DNA of 64,000 bases. Origin: Formicarius rufipectus (lineage: Eukaryota > Chordata > Aves > Passeriformes > Formicariidae). The position numbers and the translations under genes are program-made. Below are positions 12,801 to 26,080 of the stretch, piece by piece. A model generated the notes under the pieces. It was not told where the DNA came from. It did not search any database and was given only the letters and a program-made list of their open reading frames with translations. Numbering within the stretch: position 1 is the stretch's first letter; each line of letters opens with the position of its first letter. Location: positions 1,872,219 to 1,936,218 of the forward strand of contig VXAU01003156.1 of NCBI GenBank assembly GCA_013399695.1. The letters run 5' to 3'.

Positions 12801-15800
12801 CAATTTAAAACACTTCATCAGTCCTAATCCATGGGGTGGAAGCAATAAATTTCTCTTCAAAGTGACTCAAGATTTTAAGACATGAATCTTATTGCTGCCC
12901 TTCTCAGAGCATGGCCAGACAGGACCATGTGGCACACCCAGACCCCCTGGCCATGCAGCCCCCTCCTGAAGAAGTCTGGCTTCCCAGGCTCCAAAATCAG
13001 TCACTTTAAAACCAGCAACTAACACAAATTGCCTTCCTCCCACCAAGGCATCACGTCACCTCTCCCCACATGCAGCTCCTTCCACCAGTTCTTTGGTATC
13101 TGGAGCTCAATCTGCAGGTTGGTTCTACTGCAGAGCACAGTATTTTTACACATCACACAAGCCCTCAGGGTAGTTTCTCAGCCTGTTTTGCTGGAGCCTT
13201 TGCCCTCTTACATTCCAAGAAAAAGTCTTTCTTTAAGTTGAGAGGAAATGCATGCTACTTGACTCTTCTGCTCTTTGGCAGTAGCATCAGTACATGGTGC
13301 AGTCTTTGAAGAAATTAACTAAATTTGGAGAAAAAAAGTATTAAAAAATCCTGGGCCTCACATAAACACTTAAGAAATCCCTATTTTACTTCAGTGTCAA
13401 ATGGTCACACTGTTCAAGTCCAATCAACCAGTGACCAGCTGCTGCATTTTCAGTGGCAGCAACAGCTCGATGTTACAGAATATCTGGAAAAAAACCCAAG
13501 TCAACAGCTTAAATCTTTCCCAGCAAAACAGAATTACTTCATGGTTCAGTACAGAAGGGGCAGTTTCACCAACAATTTGATAAGGCCAAGAAAGAACATC
13601 ACATCTCAACAGATCTTCAGGAAGTCTTTATCTCTGCTCAGAACTTAAAAACATTAATTTCCTACACTCTCAGTAATCAGCTTATCAGCTCCCTTTGCCA
13701 TACAGGGGCTCAAATGCCCCAGTGGTTAGTCAACTGTAAGGCACATGAAGTACAAGGGGCTGGATTTTGCCTGAAACATCTTGATACAGCCAACTCCACT
13801 CAAATAACATTAGAAGAAAAACAATAGTGGCTGTTTTATTATCAGAGGAATAATTAAATGCAAGCTGGATTTAGCACTACAGCTGGGAAATCAATTGGAT
13901 CTCCTCATTTTCTCTCAATTTATTATGTGAGTGTTGCTGACTTCAAGACATCAAGGTGAAGAATTAAAGGGCAAAAAGCTTCCATTTAAGTGGTTTAGGT
14001 AAAGTCCTTAGTTCTAACATAGAAGAAAGACAAGTCAGACGTGAGACTGTTGTTTTCTATCTCACCTTGCAGCAGTGCAGCATAGCAAACAGGAAAAACG
14101 AGGTAGACATGAGGAGTACCCCCTCACAACTATTAAGGCATGAAAAGACAAGTAGAGATGTTAAAGATACTTCCAGAAGCCCTCCAGACTACTAAACTGT
14201 CATGCAGCACTTATGTCTGTCCCCCTTTCAGGACAAAGTGACCATTCTGAGAAATTTTAGAGCACTCTGGTGTCACAGCACCACAAAAACTTATTTGAGC
14301 CATCAATACAAAGCCTGGAAACAAGATGGCAAAAGGAAAGGGAGCAGCAGCAGTCCCACTGCTGAAGCCCACCCAGATCACAACCCTTGGGGCACAGAGA
14401 AGGTGGGAATGGAGAAGATTACCCCAGCTCTGCTGTCTTATGCTCCTTGATTCCTCCTGAGCCTCAAAACCCTGTCATGTCACATCCACTGGTTTCCCTG
14501 CTCCTGTCTCTCCCTAATGCTCTCCAGCCCTGCTTCTCTTCTCCCTTTTCTCAGTGCTCTGGAATTTCATCCTGCCCATCCCCTGTCCCAGACACCTCCA
14601 AAAGATGCCCTGCTCAGTGCAGGCAACCAAGCCTGGCCCCTGCCAGCCCTCCCAGCAAGGCCTGGCATTACTGGGGGGGAGAACTGAAAAATGCAGGCAC
14701 CAGCAGCCCCTGGCAGCAAATCTGCCCAGCAGAGCAGCACCCAAAGGAGCACTTGCACAAGAAACCACATCTGACAGCTTTCAGGGGCTTCTTGAACATT
14801 TCTGCCCCTCTTGGAGTCAGACCAAAGCTGTTATGCACAAGCAAGTTTTAATTTTCAGGAGAGATGACTTCTTTGAGGATGCAAACTGGATTCCATGAGC
14901 TGGAGCTTTGAACAAAAGTATACTGAATGGATGCAACTTCATTCCTGCTCTTTGCAGGTGTGAATAGAAGCACCTAAATGTTCATCTCAGGTGGCCAGTT
15001 TCCACTTGCCTCCATACTCTCTATAGGCAACAAGTCCTTTTTCAGTTAAAATTTTACAGTATTCGCATTTTTTTTTTTACTCAAAATCAGCTTTATTTCC
15101 CCCTCTAACATTGAATTTTGCTGTTTTTTCATGTTCCAGTACTGGAAAAGAAACTTGATTTCCCATGGGAACAAAAGTCTCCTGTAGCTTTTTGTACATT
15201 TACACAAAGGATGATTTCATGAACTACTAAGGACAGGTCCCCAGAGAGAAAACATTGCCTTCAGTACCAGGCACGTGGCTCTGTCTTTACTTGCAGACAC
15301 AAATGCACAACACAGGCAAAACTTGTCATGCAATGTGAACTGTCTTTACCAGGTTTGGACAACCAGTCTGTTTCCAGCTGAGGAAAAGGAGAGGAAGGAA
15401 ACAAGTTGATTCCCCTTCCTTCAACGCAGCATGCCCTTCCAGCAGGGTTAACAGGCTGACCCAGAGCATCCAGCTTAGGACATTCAAGCTGACAGACAGT
15501 CCCAGATTCTAAAAATGGCTTCTTGTGCAGAAGATCCTGTGCCTGCCCAGAGCAGTTAGATGAGCTTTGTCCAGATTAGTGCTCATACTTGTGCTAGAAA
15601 CATTGGATGGCTCTTCCTAAGGATGCAAACTATGCTAGAAAGGAAACAACAAATAAAAGATGAAGAAGCTCTGCTGTCTAAGAGAGGCTTGAGATATCTC
15701 CTCTGAGGTCAAGACCAGGCACCCAATGCTCTGGAGGCATCCTGCTGCTGCAGAGAGCTCAAGAGAGTGACTCTCTCACACCTCCACATAAGCTTAGATA

Positions 15801-15941
15801 AAACAGGGTGTAAATGCACCCGGCTGCCTGTGTCCCACACCCTCCTGAGGGGCTGGCACATGGAGCGTGGCCTGAACTGCTGCTCATCAGCACCTGGCAC
15901 TGCTTCCTCAGGAGACACCTCCCAGGACTGCTGCAGAAGGA

Positions 15942-16017
15942 AGTCAGTCCAACTTCTTTGTAAAAAAAACTTCTTTTGTAAAAAAACGAAGCCAGTCCAA
16001 CTGCTTTGTAAAGGTGC
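15942..16017. repeat. short degenerate tandem repeat, about 3 units
   Basis: A unit like (AGTCCAA)CTTCTTTGTAAA recurs three times: about 15942-15968, 15969-15991 (lacking the leading AGTCCAA) and 15992-16017. Spacing is about 22-26 bases. It looks like local slippage duplication. No known satellite is recognised. Confidence 0.6.
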
Positions 16018-16217
16018 AGCAGGAGTCCTGGGGTAGATCAGACTGATGTGCAAACCCACCGAAGGGAGATGACCTCTGCCTCGCTGAAACAACAGAAGGG
16101 AGTTGATCTCCTCTTATTGGCAGTGTCAGACATTTCCACACCTCAATGGAAGATTGAGCTCACTCACTCTCTGACCACAAGTGATCATGGACAGTGGGTT
16201 AGAAGAGTTATTTAGTT

Positions 16218-16279
16218 AAAAAAAAAAAGGAAAAAAACAAAAAAACCCAAAAAACCAAAAACAAACAAACAAACAAAAC
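16218..16279 (+). repeat. A-rich simple repeat with (ACAA)n
   Basis: A runs broken by G or C lead into several CAAA repeats. No retrocopy body is recognised upstream, so it is annotated as low complexity. Confidence 0.85.
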
Positions 16280-17862
16280 TTAATTGATTTGCAAGCCCTT
16301 GCAATGCATCTGAAGTGTGCATTGGTAATTGGACAATAGGCACTTAAGGACTCCCAACAAAATGTGTTTCAGATTGAGGAACTAATTTCACCATAAGGTG
16401 CAGAATTCTTCAACTGTTAGAACAATGCACAAGTAAAACTCTACCTTAATTTCCCCAGTGTGTTGAGACAGCATTATCAGGGGTGTTGCAGAGTTACCTA
16501 ACTCACAGATTAATAACCACACAGAGGAGGGATGAGCTTCACAAAGCCAGTCATGCCTTTGCATCCTTGGTAAAGCTACACTGAAAACAAACCCTCTGAT
16601 TTGGAGGTCTTTCTGGCTGCTTCATTTTTAACTAGGGCTGAGGGGGTTATTTCATGCCTCAGTGGTTGCACTAATGGAACTGCACTGTGGTAGCTGAATG
16701 AGATTTTCCTCGTTGTGAACACCAAAGGCTGGAACAGTTGGGCTAATCTGAATTAACCTATACTGCATAAATCCACTCGAGTCCATGAATACAAGATGAC
16801 ATTAGCATAGATCCTTAGCAAGCTAACTCAAATTTAGACACTGTAAAAGCCTGGGGGAAGGAGGGAAGAGAGTTAATTCAAAAATTCAAATGGGAAAACC
16901 ACCAAACCTACATTTATATTTAGAGACAGAGGTCATTTGTGTGCATGAGTGCTAGCTAATTCTCTGATGGGATTCTCACAGGGAAAATAAAAACCCAAAA
17001 CAAGGAAAAGGGATTACCAGCATAAGGATGCCAGCAGGTCATCAGTCTTCTTCAGGTACAAATTCCAGGTGAGGACTAAAATCTGCCAGAAGGAAATGAA
17101 GCAACTGTGCAGTAGGGTCTAAATTGGTTCCTGTAATTGCTCAATATCCTCAACTTGAACCAGAGGCAGAAACATGAAGAACACTGCACTTGCTGAAAAG
17201 AACAACAACAGTCCCTTTACTTGTAGTGAATAAGAAAAAAACACCCTCTGCTTTTCAGGTGGCTTCAGTAGCAGTCTATTTTTGATTCACAATGCACAGA
17301 ACTAAGTAGATCGTGGTGGGATAATTAACTACATGCTGAAAAACATCATAAAAAACACCGTCTCTGAGGAATCTAAGAATAAGCAGAGTCCTTTGCTTCT
17401 TCCTTCAGATTGTGTCTTGCTGAGATTTGTGACACAGCAGCTGAAAAATTGCTGTTTCTGAAACATCTCCTTGGGGAAAGTGCAGGTGTACAAGCACTGC
17501 TCTGAGCTATCTTTTTCTACCAAGAGCAATCATGTCTTTAAACTGAGACTTTTTTCCTCCTCTTATGAAGAAATTGATTGTTTTCTGCCCTGTGATGTCC
17601 AAAATAAGAGGTCAGAATCTGTAGATTTATGCTCTACCAAAAACCTGACAACTGGTCTCTTTAACCTTAAAGAGTCTTCCCTTCCATCCTCCCTCCAAGC
17701 AACAAACATTCATTTAGTCAGACCTCAGGCAAGCTCTTTCCTTAGAAAACCACTGACAATAATCTAAACCACTGTTTTGGTGATTAACTGCTTTTGAGTT
17801 TTATGGGTCTTTGAAAGCTGCTTCCCCCTGTTGTGAAAAAGGAAGTCCAGAAGGTTCATCTT

Positions 17863-18593
17863 TGTGCTGGTTTAGAGTCAAACCAGCAGGAGAAATGAAT
17901 CCAGCTCTGAGTGGGATTGCAAGTCAGAAGAACAATTTAAAAAAAAAAAAAAAATCAAAAAATCAAAAAATACACTGAGACAGAAGGAAAATGCATTTGA
18001 CCCACAAAACCAGATGTACAGCCCAACACAGCAGGGCATGAGCAGGATGGAGCTCACCAACCCCTGTGCTGAGCACCACGTGGGTGTCCTGAGTGCAGAG
18101 TGAAAAGAAAGAAGAAACCTGCTGGTGAAAATGATGGTCAGTCTGGTCCAGAGCGGCACTCCCAGTCCAGTCAAGGCTCTGCTCCTCCTCTGGATCTGAT
18201 AAGAGCTCCCAGTCCCAACACCCCAAGCTTATCTCTGCTTACCCCAAGGTGGGGAGTTCCACAGTGGGTGATTTACTCTGTGAGGTCAATCAGGGCACGT
18301 TTTTGGCATCCTTGATGGCCCCTGAGCAGAGATGACCCCTCAGGTGGGTGGGAAGGTGCTGGTGGCTCTCCAGAGGGGAGTTCTCACACCTGAGTCATTG
18401 GGGTAGAGACAGGAAAACTTCCTTATCCCACAGGAGTTCCCAAACACCCCCCTGTGCCCTGAGGGGTGGGGTGTGCCCTGGGCAGCTGCTGCCAATGGTC
18501 CATGGTGAGCAGTTGATGAAAAAAATGACACAGAGGGTTTAGAATCCAACCCCACCCAGTGCCAAACTGATCCTGGCTACCATAACCAGGACA
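17863..18593 (+). mobile_element. solo LTR, ERVL-like, copy 2 (near full length)
   Basis: This has the same family ends as copy 1 (TGTGCTGGTTTAGAG ... AACCAGGACA). The flanks are ATCTT (17858-17862) and ACCTT (18594-18598), a 5-bp target-site duplication with one mismatch. The length, 731 bases, is close to that of copy 4. An A-rich expansion occurs at about 17937-17970. A short stretch around the GATA motif is missing relative to copies 1, 3 and 4. TGAGTCA at 18391-18397 followed by ATTGG is kept. No primer-binding site or internal viral sequence abuts it. Confidence 0.9.
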
Positions 18594-21500
18594 ACCTTGT
18601 TCCAGGAGAACATTTAGACACCCAGCTCTAAGCTGTCCCTTCAGTTTTCACAGGAGAGGACACATCACATACCCAGGAGGAACTGACCACATCACTACCC
18701 ACAGTCCTGCCATTGATGCATATTTACACCTTCATTAGCAGAGCCAAACAGCCTGAGTATTAAAATCTTCACAAATATTCATTTGAGAGGGTGCTCATAT
18801 GAAGGATGGTCCACACAGGTATACCAGGCTATGAATTTTTAAGTTTCAGCTGCAACTGTTGTTTTGATTGCCTTCTGTGAATTGTGGGGATGTTTGGGTT
18901 GGAGTTTGTTTTTTTTAATTCTGCATTACTTACAGCAACTACAATTATCACAGCCTTCCTGGATGACTCCTAAATTTGCTAGGATGATTCTTATACTGTG
19001 ATAATACAGTTCAGCCTAAACCCTTTTGTAAACACAGTTGCACAAATACTGTGTTTATTTCAGCTGGTAAGAAAATGTTGTTTCTTTGCTTCAGTGAAGT
19101 AAGTAACAGCTTTTGGAGCCCGAGTGATCAGGATGCCCAGAAACTTAATCACACCCCTAAGATTAACCACACAAGAGGCAGCAAAGGAGAAGGGGAAAGG
19201 CAGCAGAGCTGCTGCCCTGCTCTTCAGATACCTTTCAATATTAAAATGACTTTGTACACATAACATGAGCTTGGCAGCCTTACTGCAAGGAGGAATCTAC
19301 ATGTCCATCTCTTCTGCTTTAAATTCAGCTCAGATCAGCTGAGAAACGTTATGTAAACAGAAAATGTACATATCCATAAGCTGAAACAAGCAAAAATAAA
19401 GGGTTATAAGTTATACCTACTATAGAAGGTTCTGTGCAGCAATTCTAAAAATACTACTCTTAACTGAAGAGATTTTCTGAAAAGGAGGAACTTAACCATA
19501 TTTATGATACAAAGTAGGAAATTAAGATTTGGCATTTACTTGCTAAGTCTGAGGTCACCAATGAGATGCAATGACAATAAAGAAAAAAGGGGGGGAAATT
19601 AAACTGAGATGTGAAATAGCAAAAAGTTATAAAATCTAGAAATATGCAAATGCATTCCTGAAAAATGGATCTGGACAGCCTTAAATCTACACTAGAGTAT
19701 TAGAACTTAGACAGTAATTCAGAGGTCAGGAAAGACCCAGAGTTCCAGCCACAAATCACCCTTTGTCTAGTTGTAGACAAGTTCATCCTTAATTACCCAG
19801 TTTGCTTTTCTCCCCTCTTAACTGAGTCAACAATTGATAGATATGGATCTCAGTGTTCCATTCCAGTTTTCCTTGACTTTGGAATGCCTCAACAAGAACT
19901 AAACACAGCTCCATCCCTTTCACTGAGCTCTCCATACCTTAGCACTTCACCAATCTGCAGAGGTGAGATGCCTTGGCCTTTTCTGCATCACTGGGCAAGA
20001 GTTGGCAGTGAAGAGAACACAAATTCTGCATCTCAACATGTGCAAGGGGCAGTCAACCCCCCCCCAGCTTCTGCCTTCAGAATTAGCAGCAACTGAATTC
20101 AGGAGTTGCTGCTGCTGTGCTGAACAGGAGATTAAACTACAGGCAGTGCAGTGGGGGCTCCCTTTCACTTCCACCAAGGAGTATTTTGAAGAAGGAAACA
20201 TTTCCCTGGTGCATCAGGAAAGCAGGAACCTCAAGATCACTTCAACCACACTCCATCGTTAGAGAACAGATTTGCAGCCTCTTCCATAATGAAGATTGCT
20301 AATATTAGTTACAGAGTTTAGAGAACAGAAGAGATACATTTGTTTCTGTCCATAAGCTGAGGCACAATCAGCACACAAGTCTTCAAATACACAGGAATAC
20401 TGCATGAATAAACCTGCAAAGCACACTACTGTTCTGTATTGTTGCAAATTACCCTCAAATTTCCATGTGCACTTCTAAGAGTATTTTTCTTCTTGAGAAA
20501 ACTACTGCTTATGAGAAGACTGGGAAGAGGTACAGTTGGCAATGTGATTATGTGTGGATGGAGAGGTAATGTTTGCCCACTGTCACTCACTGATTTCACC
20601 AGACTTCCCAAATTTTTGTACTGTGGCAACTGCCCTCTATTTCAAAGAGGTTCTGCACCTAAACAAATGTTACTTACCAAACAAAAACTTTATTTATTAT
20701 AAACTGAGTTATTTACCTTATTCTCTTGTACCTTGTTTAAACCACAACTCTTTTGAGCAAAGGCTGTCGTGCATCTCTGCAACACTGAAATTTTAATTGT
20801 AATTCAACTGGAAGTCAAGGTATTATAGGCAAATAAGTCAATGCCTCCTACCTTGCACAAATGGCACACCTCAGTAAATCTCCCTCTTGTTTGTCAGAAA
20901 CCTGGGACCCCAGAAAGGTGGCAAATCTTTGGCTTGCTAACAAGATGTTGGGAGGGGAACTAATAAAACTTTGCCATGACTTTCAAGAATATGGAAGTAA
21001 AAAGAGTTTTAATAACTAATACAGAGTGCTCAGGAAGACTGCCAGGACAGGTATTACAATTCTTTCCATACCATTTTTATTAAACCACTGCTGAGTGATC
21101 ACACAAGCCTTACAAATCAGGGCCATTTATAGGGAAGGAAGAGGTGATGAATTAAAAGCAGATAAATTACTCTGTCTCCTCTATTGACTCTTCCAGCACC
21201 TCAAGGAGACTGACAACTTCAACAATCCTGAGACCACAAATGAGGCTCAGAGTAATTAGGGGATGTTTCCATTTCATCCATGACCCTACACATCCATCAG
21301 ATTCCACCCAGAATTTCCAGTACTGTATTAATTTGATATAGGGTCTTTACAAGCAGTTGACTTCATCTGAATGAGTCAGGGGGACCCAAAGATAAAATCC
21401 CTGGTAAGTGTTCTTCAGCAGAGTAGGCAAACAATGCCTCCCACAGAACCACAAGGTAAAAGAACTGTTAGCCCAAGTAAATTGCTTGGCAACCAAGTCA

Positions 21501-21897
21501 CAATCCCTCTTCAAAATAGATTGCCTGGGAAGTTTAGGACAACATATTTCCCAGCTGAAAACATGCCTCTTTGTAAGCAGATGAAAAGCACCCACCTTCC
21601 TTCAATAAGATGTACCTTGAAACGATGTAAGAAAATCTCATTATATTTGATACCAAAATATGCAAGTGCCTGGTATCAAATAAACATTCCCTTTCTTTCA
21701 CTGAAAGTACAGTACACACCAAGAAATTCATTTTTAAGAAGACTGCATGCAGGAAATAAGTTCTGAAGTGCTTGCCATCCCAGCAGGCAGGTATAGACTG
21801 GAGTAGTTCCTTTTGAATTGGCAATTGTGATGTACACATGTGCTCAAGAACTAATGTCAAAATGAGACATACAACCCTGTTTTATATTCCAAACAGG

Positions 21898-22075
21898 CAG
21901 TGTTCAAGTGCTACCATTCATCTCTCCAAGCTTTTCATACAAGCACTTTTTGAGCCTTGACTTGCACAACATCAAGTGTTTTATACTCACAGGTACAGTG
22001 TTCAAGTCTTGATTTATCTCTCAGGATCTTACACTCACTACTACACAATTCACGCCTTGATTTAGAGATGGGCTG
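21898..22075. repeat. degenerate tandem duplication, period about 98-100 bp
   Basis: CAGTGTTCAAGT occurs at 21898 and again at 21996, and GCCTTGA occurs at 21954 and again at 22054. Partly matching sequence lies between each pair (for example CATCTCTC against TATCTCTC). Two degenerate copies in direct orientation are the simplest reading. An old dispersed repeat is an alternative. Confidence 0.55.
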
Positions 22076-25000
22076 GGAGAACCAATTCAGATAAAACATT
22101 ATTCAGCCAAACCTTTCCCCTTGATCCAATACCAAAACTAACCTTTTCTAGGTAGTCTCAGAGAGCTACCCCTAACTTTTTCCTTCCTTTTTTGTGAAAG
22201 TTATTCTGTTCAGCAGAATCCCAGTTTAGCTCTAACATCCTCTCAAGAATCTACACTAAAGTTGATTTAGCACCTGAAAGTTTCAGCAAGTTGTTTGCTT
22301 CTTGTCACAGAAATGAAGATAAGCAGACAAAGTATCATTACTGCAATTCTGCATTTCTTTAGGCCATCTCCCAATTCAGGCTATTTTAAGAAACAATTAC
22401 AGACAGTGTCTTCAACACCAACAGCTATTTTATGGTAAGACCACCTGGGTTTGCAAGAAAACCTTAAAGTTTTAGTACATTATGGTTTTTAAATTTAAAA
22501 AAATGCTTAATGGAAAAAAAGTTAATTATATTTGTCATTAAGCCTTTGAATCAGAAGTTTTACTTTCAGAGAAAAATAGAGAATCTGATGAAAACATGAA
22601 GAATTGCTACCCAGATTTACTGCATTTGTCTAACCATGAAACCTTAGCCACGTATCCACGTGAAAGCCACACCAGCTTTCCATGCTACATGCCTATCACA
22701 GAGCCAAAGCTGCCTGCACTAATAGGCAAAGCAACCCAACCTTTTCCATGTCTGAGACCTCATTTATTCATTTTTACCTTTCCCAAGTCACTTTGGATGA
22801 CATTTCTCACAGACTGTCTCAGTCTTGGGATTTTTCCTCCAGCCACACAGAAGTTTATTTGCTCAGTGAAAAAACACTGTTTTGTCAACAATTTTAAACA
22901 ACTGTTAAGTCTAAAAGCTTTCATATCCATCTGCTTTTGAGTAGAGATTGGAAATTATCAAGCTGTCAGGAATGCTGCTTATTTAGCTCTCTAAAATCTT
23001 TCAAATTTGGCAGTGTTAAGCCTCTCTAAAGCATCAGCTTGCCCATGCTCTGAACTGACAGGTTAGAATCTGGCAGCTCTGTTTCCTGAAGTTACCATCT
23101 GCCCTGATCATTCCTCAATCCAAGACTGAGCAGCACTTCCACAGTTGCTGCTTTCAGTGCCTGTCAAGCTGGACTAAGGACAAGAAGGCTGGATTAACGT
23201 GTTTTCATAATCACATTGAAATTCTGGCTGTTTGTGCATAGGGGAAAAAGAAGTGCAAGTCCAAAAACAGACTTCATGAACCATAAATCATAGTCTAAGG
23301 ACAAAGCCAACTTTCTCAATTGCATCTGCCCATTCCTTTGTACATTCAGACCCCTTGAAATTCCTCCAAAGACCAACTGTGACTTGTAACATTCACTGTT
23401 ACTTGCTCCCCTGCCTTTATGCAGTGGACATGCTGCATGTTAGCAGGTAAATTCCAAACTATCTGCTTTGGTCCACGGATGCCAGAGTTTTCAAAACAAC
23501 AGAATTCTGTGAGCAAATAAGCAATAGTCAGTCCTTTCATTTCAGTGCATGCAGTTAAACCCAGCTACATGCAAGGATAGTTTCATGGACGGAATTACTG
23601 ATGAAAATAACACCCAGTCCTAATGACACAGTTGTTTTAATTGACTCTTGTCAGCTTCTGTTTGTGTCACTCAGCAAGTTTGACAGCTCAATATACTTTT
23701 AAAACAATAATCTATATTATTTGTACTTATTTTTACCAGAGCAAAAAGGAAGATTTAGGCCAAATATGCAAACTGCTGTACTTCACAGGAGTTAGGAAAG
23801 TATTATTTGCTGACTCCAGTTGTGGAAGTGCTAAATGTTCTGCCTCATGGAACTATGGAATCCTACGCTAGCCAATGAGTGCAAGCCACACTGACAGTGC
23901 ATATATGGAACAGGAAACAAAGAATGAACCTAAACCCCTCATGAGCAGCGCTGGGCACCACAGACAGCAGAACAGACCCCCCATAAGTGATGTCCCACAA
24001 CCTGCAACCAGCAGAGCTGTGAAGAGCACAAAATGCTACCAGCCCAAGAGATTAAAATACCCAGGCAGCAGCTGAGGGAGCAAACACTTCCCCAACATCC
24101 CTCCTCCTGAGGGGTTCTCTGATCCCTTGCTGAGGAAGAGCCTGGCCACTTCAGCAGCAGGACCTGTGGGCAAACCCACAGCTCTCCTTCCTCCCCCAAT
24201 GTCTCCTGCCCAAGGCTCACCCTCAGACAGTGGTGAGACCAGCCAGCTTCACTTCTGCCTTCACTAACTCAGTAACAGGATTTGTGTTCCCCTCCCCCAC
24301 CTCCAAACCTTCAATGGGGTATTTAGGATGAATAATTGGCAGGTCCCTTCTTGTTTATTCACGTGTTGACAAAATTACTAAGGCCTCATCATGTGAAATG
24401 GAATAAAAGCACTTCACTCCAGAGCAAGTGTTCAGAAAATGCAGTATTTAAAGAGTTCAGTTATTTTATTTTAGCTCAAGTCTCAAATGTCTTCTTCACA
24501 CTCTTAATATGGCTAGAGTCACATCTTGTCCTCAGACACCCCTGAGAACATGGTTTTCAGCTTCATGAAGAAAAAGGCAGCAGGGACTAATAATGAAAGT
24601 TTCCTCAATCTACTAGAAAGAAAGAACAAAACCTAAACTGAAAGCCTGGATTCCAGATGTTAGAATCTCTTTCTTTTAATAGAGACCATAAATGAGTAGC
24701 TGCATTCCTTTTTACTGCTATAGCATTCCCCTGTCAATAGTGAATCCAGGTAGAATACACAAGAAACCCTCCTCAAAGTAATTTTCCAAGTCAGCTGCTC
24801 TTGTGACTTTACTGCTAGAACCATGCCTTCAGTTCCCCTGAAATGAGAGCTCAGAGATACCACAGCAGCCCCTTCCAGAGAGCAGTTACTTGCCATCATG
24901 AAAACAATGCCCATAATTGAGCACAGAGCTTGCTTGTGAGGAGGAACATCTGCTTGTGAAAGGAATATCTACCTCAGTTAATCAAAACACTTCAATAAAG

Positions 25001-25954
25001 TGCTTCAAGGTTACATTCTTTTGTCTCTGAATAAATGGGGTTTTCCATCACACCTCTTCCCTCTCCCACATGGTTTCTGACTAAGGAAGGACACAAAATG
25101 CACACCAAATCTATGTAACCTACAGTCTGAATCAGCACCCAGAACTGAAAGGCTCTCTTGGTATCACTGTATGTGTGGGATTAAATGTGTACCTACGTGT
25201 TGACAAAAGATCTAGAGCTTCTAAAAACTGCACACATTTGCTCAGAACAGGATAGAATTTGGAGAAAGTACAAGGTTCAACAGTCAGCATGAAGCATTTT
25301 TCAGCCTTTGTTCATGGCCAGACACCTTGGAAGCTCCAGAAGAACCAACCCAAATTCAAACGTGGCTGGAGCCCCACCACTGATGGTGAGAGCAGTTACT
25401 GAACCCACACCTATGGAGAAGCTTCACACTTGGCATGTGTCTTTTCTGAAAGTAAAAAAAATGATAAAAGGCAAAACCCCTGATATTTTCTGAACATGTC
25501 TCAGCTCAATCTTTTCTAGTTTGGAGCTCAGGACATGCCAGGTTTGGAATGGCAACTGGTAAGTTCTGTGACCTCAGGTGAGTCAATCCACTTTTGCAGC
25601 CTCTCCCTCACAGTCCTTGTTCAACTGTCACATTCTTCAGACAGAATTTGTCTTAATATTCCTGTATACAACATCCCAATAAAATCAGGGCATGATCAGG
25701 CTCTAGCATCTAGAGCCTTAAGGCATTCTAACACTATTTTTATTCAGCCACATTCATTTTTAGCTGAAGAGTGCTGGAAGGCTGTTGAGACCTACTGAAC
25801 TGCAAGAAAACACCAACCTGCTTTCCTGAGGAACACTTGGAGCTTTATGAGCTGAGCATAGAGTGGTAAGAGATTCCCCAGCTACAGTGAGCTGTAAAGT
25901 TAAATGTTTCTTTCATTTCTGCTTATGCTTAAGTGTGATGTCTGGTAGTTTAAG

Positions 25955-26080
25955 CAGTTTAAACTGTTTCATGAAATAACATGCTATTTTTATTACCCCT
26001 TTGGAACGTTCCATAATTACTCTATAAAGGCAGAAGTATTTCTCAATCATATATAATTACTTATAGTGTGAAGACAAATC
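25955..26080. promoter_or_regulatory. candidate conserved noncoding element
   Basis: This AT-rich block contains a perfect 12-bp palindrome, CAGTTTAAACTG, and a 10-bp palindrome, GGAACGTTCC. It also has AT-rich homeodomain-like cores (CATAATTACT, TATAATTACT). It is not repetitive within the window. Enhancer function is a guess from motif density. Confidence 0.22.

Larger units (their letters stand above)
8797..17857. other. unique noncoding DNA
   Basis: No gene is supported. Small features inside are a CpG-containing palindrome at 12726-12735 in an AT-rich neighbourhood, a short tandem repeat at 15942-16017, and an A-rich simple repeat at 16218-16279. A minus-strand frame at 9870-10115 and plus-strand frames near 10.7-11.2 and 14.2-14.9 kb have no recognisable homology or convincing splice context. 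I saw no TE body over this stretch. Confidence 0.55.

Noticed and set aside
24080..24240. GC-richer patch as an exon candidate
   Set aside because: There is no consistent frame with splice sites and no homology recognised.
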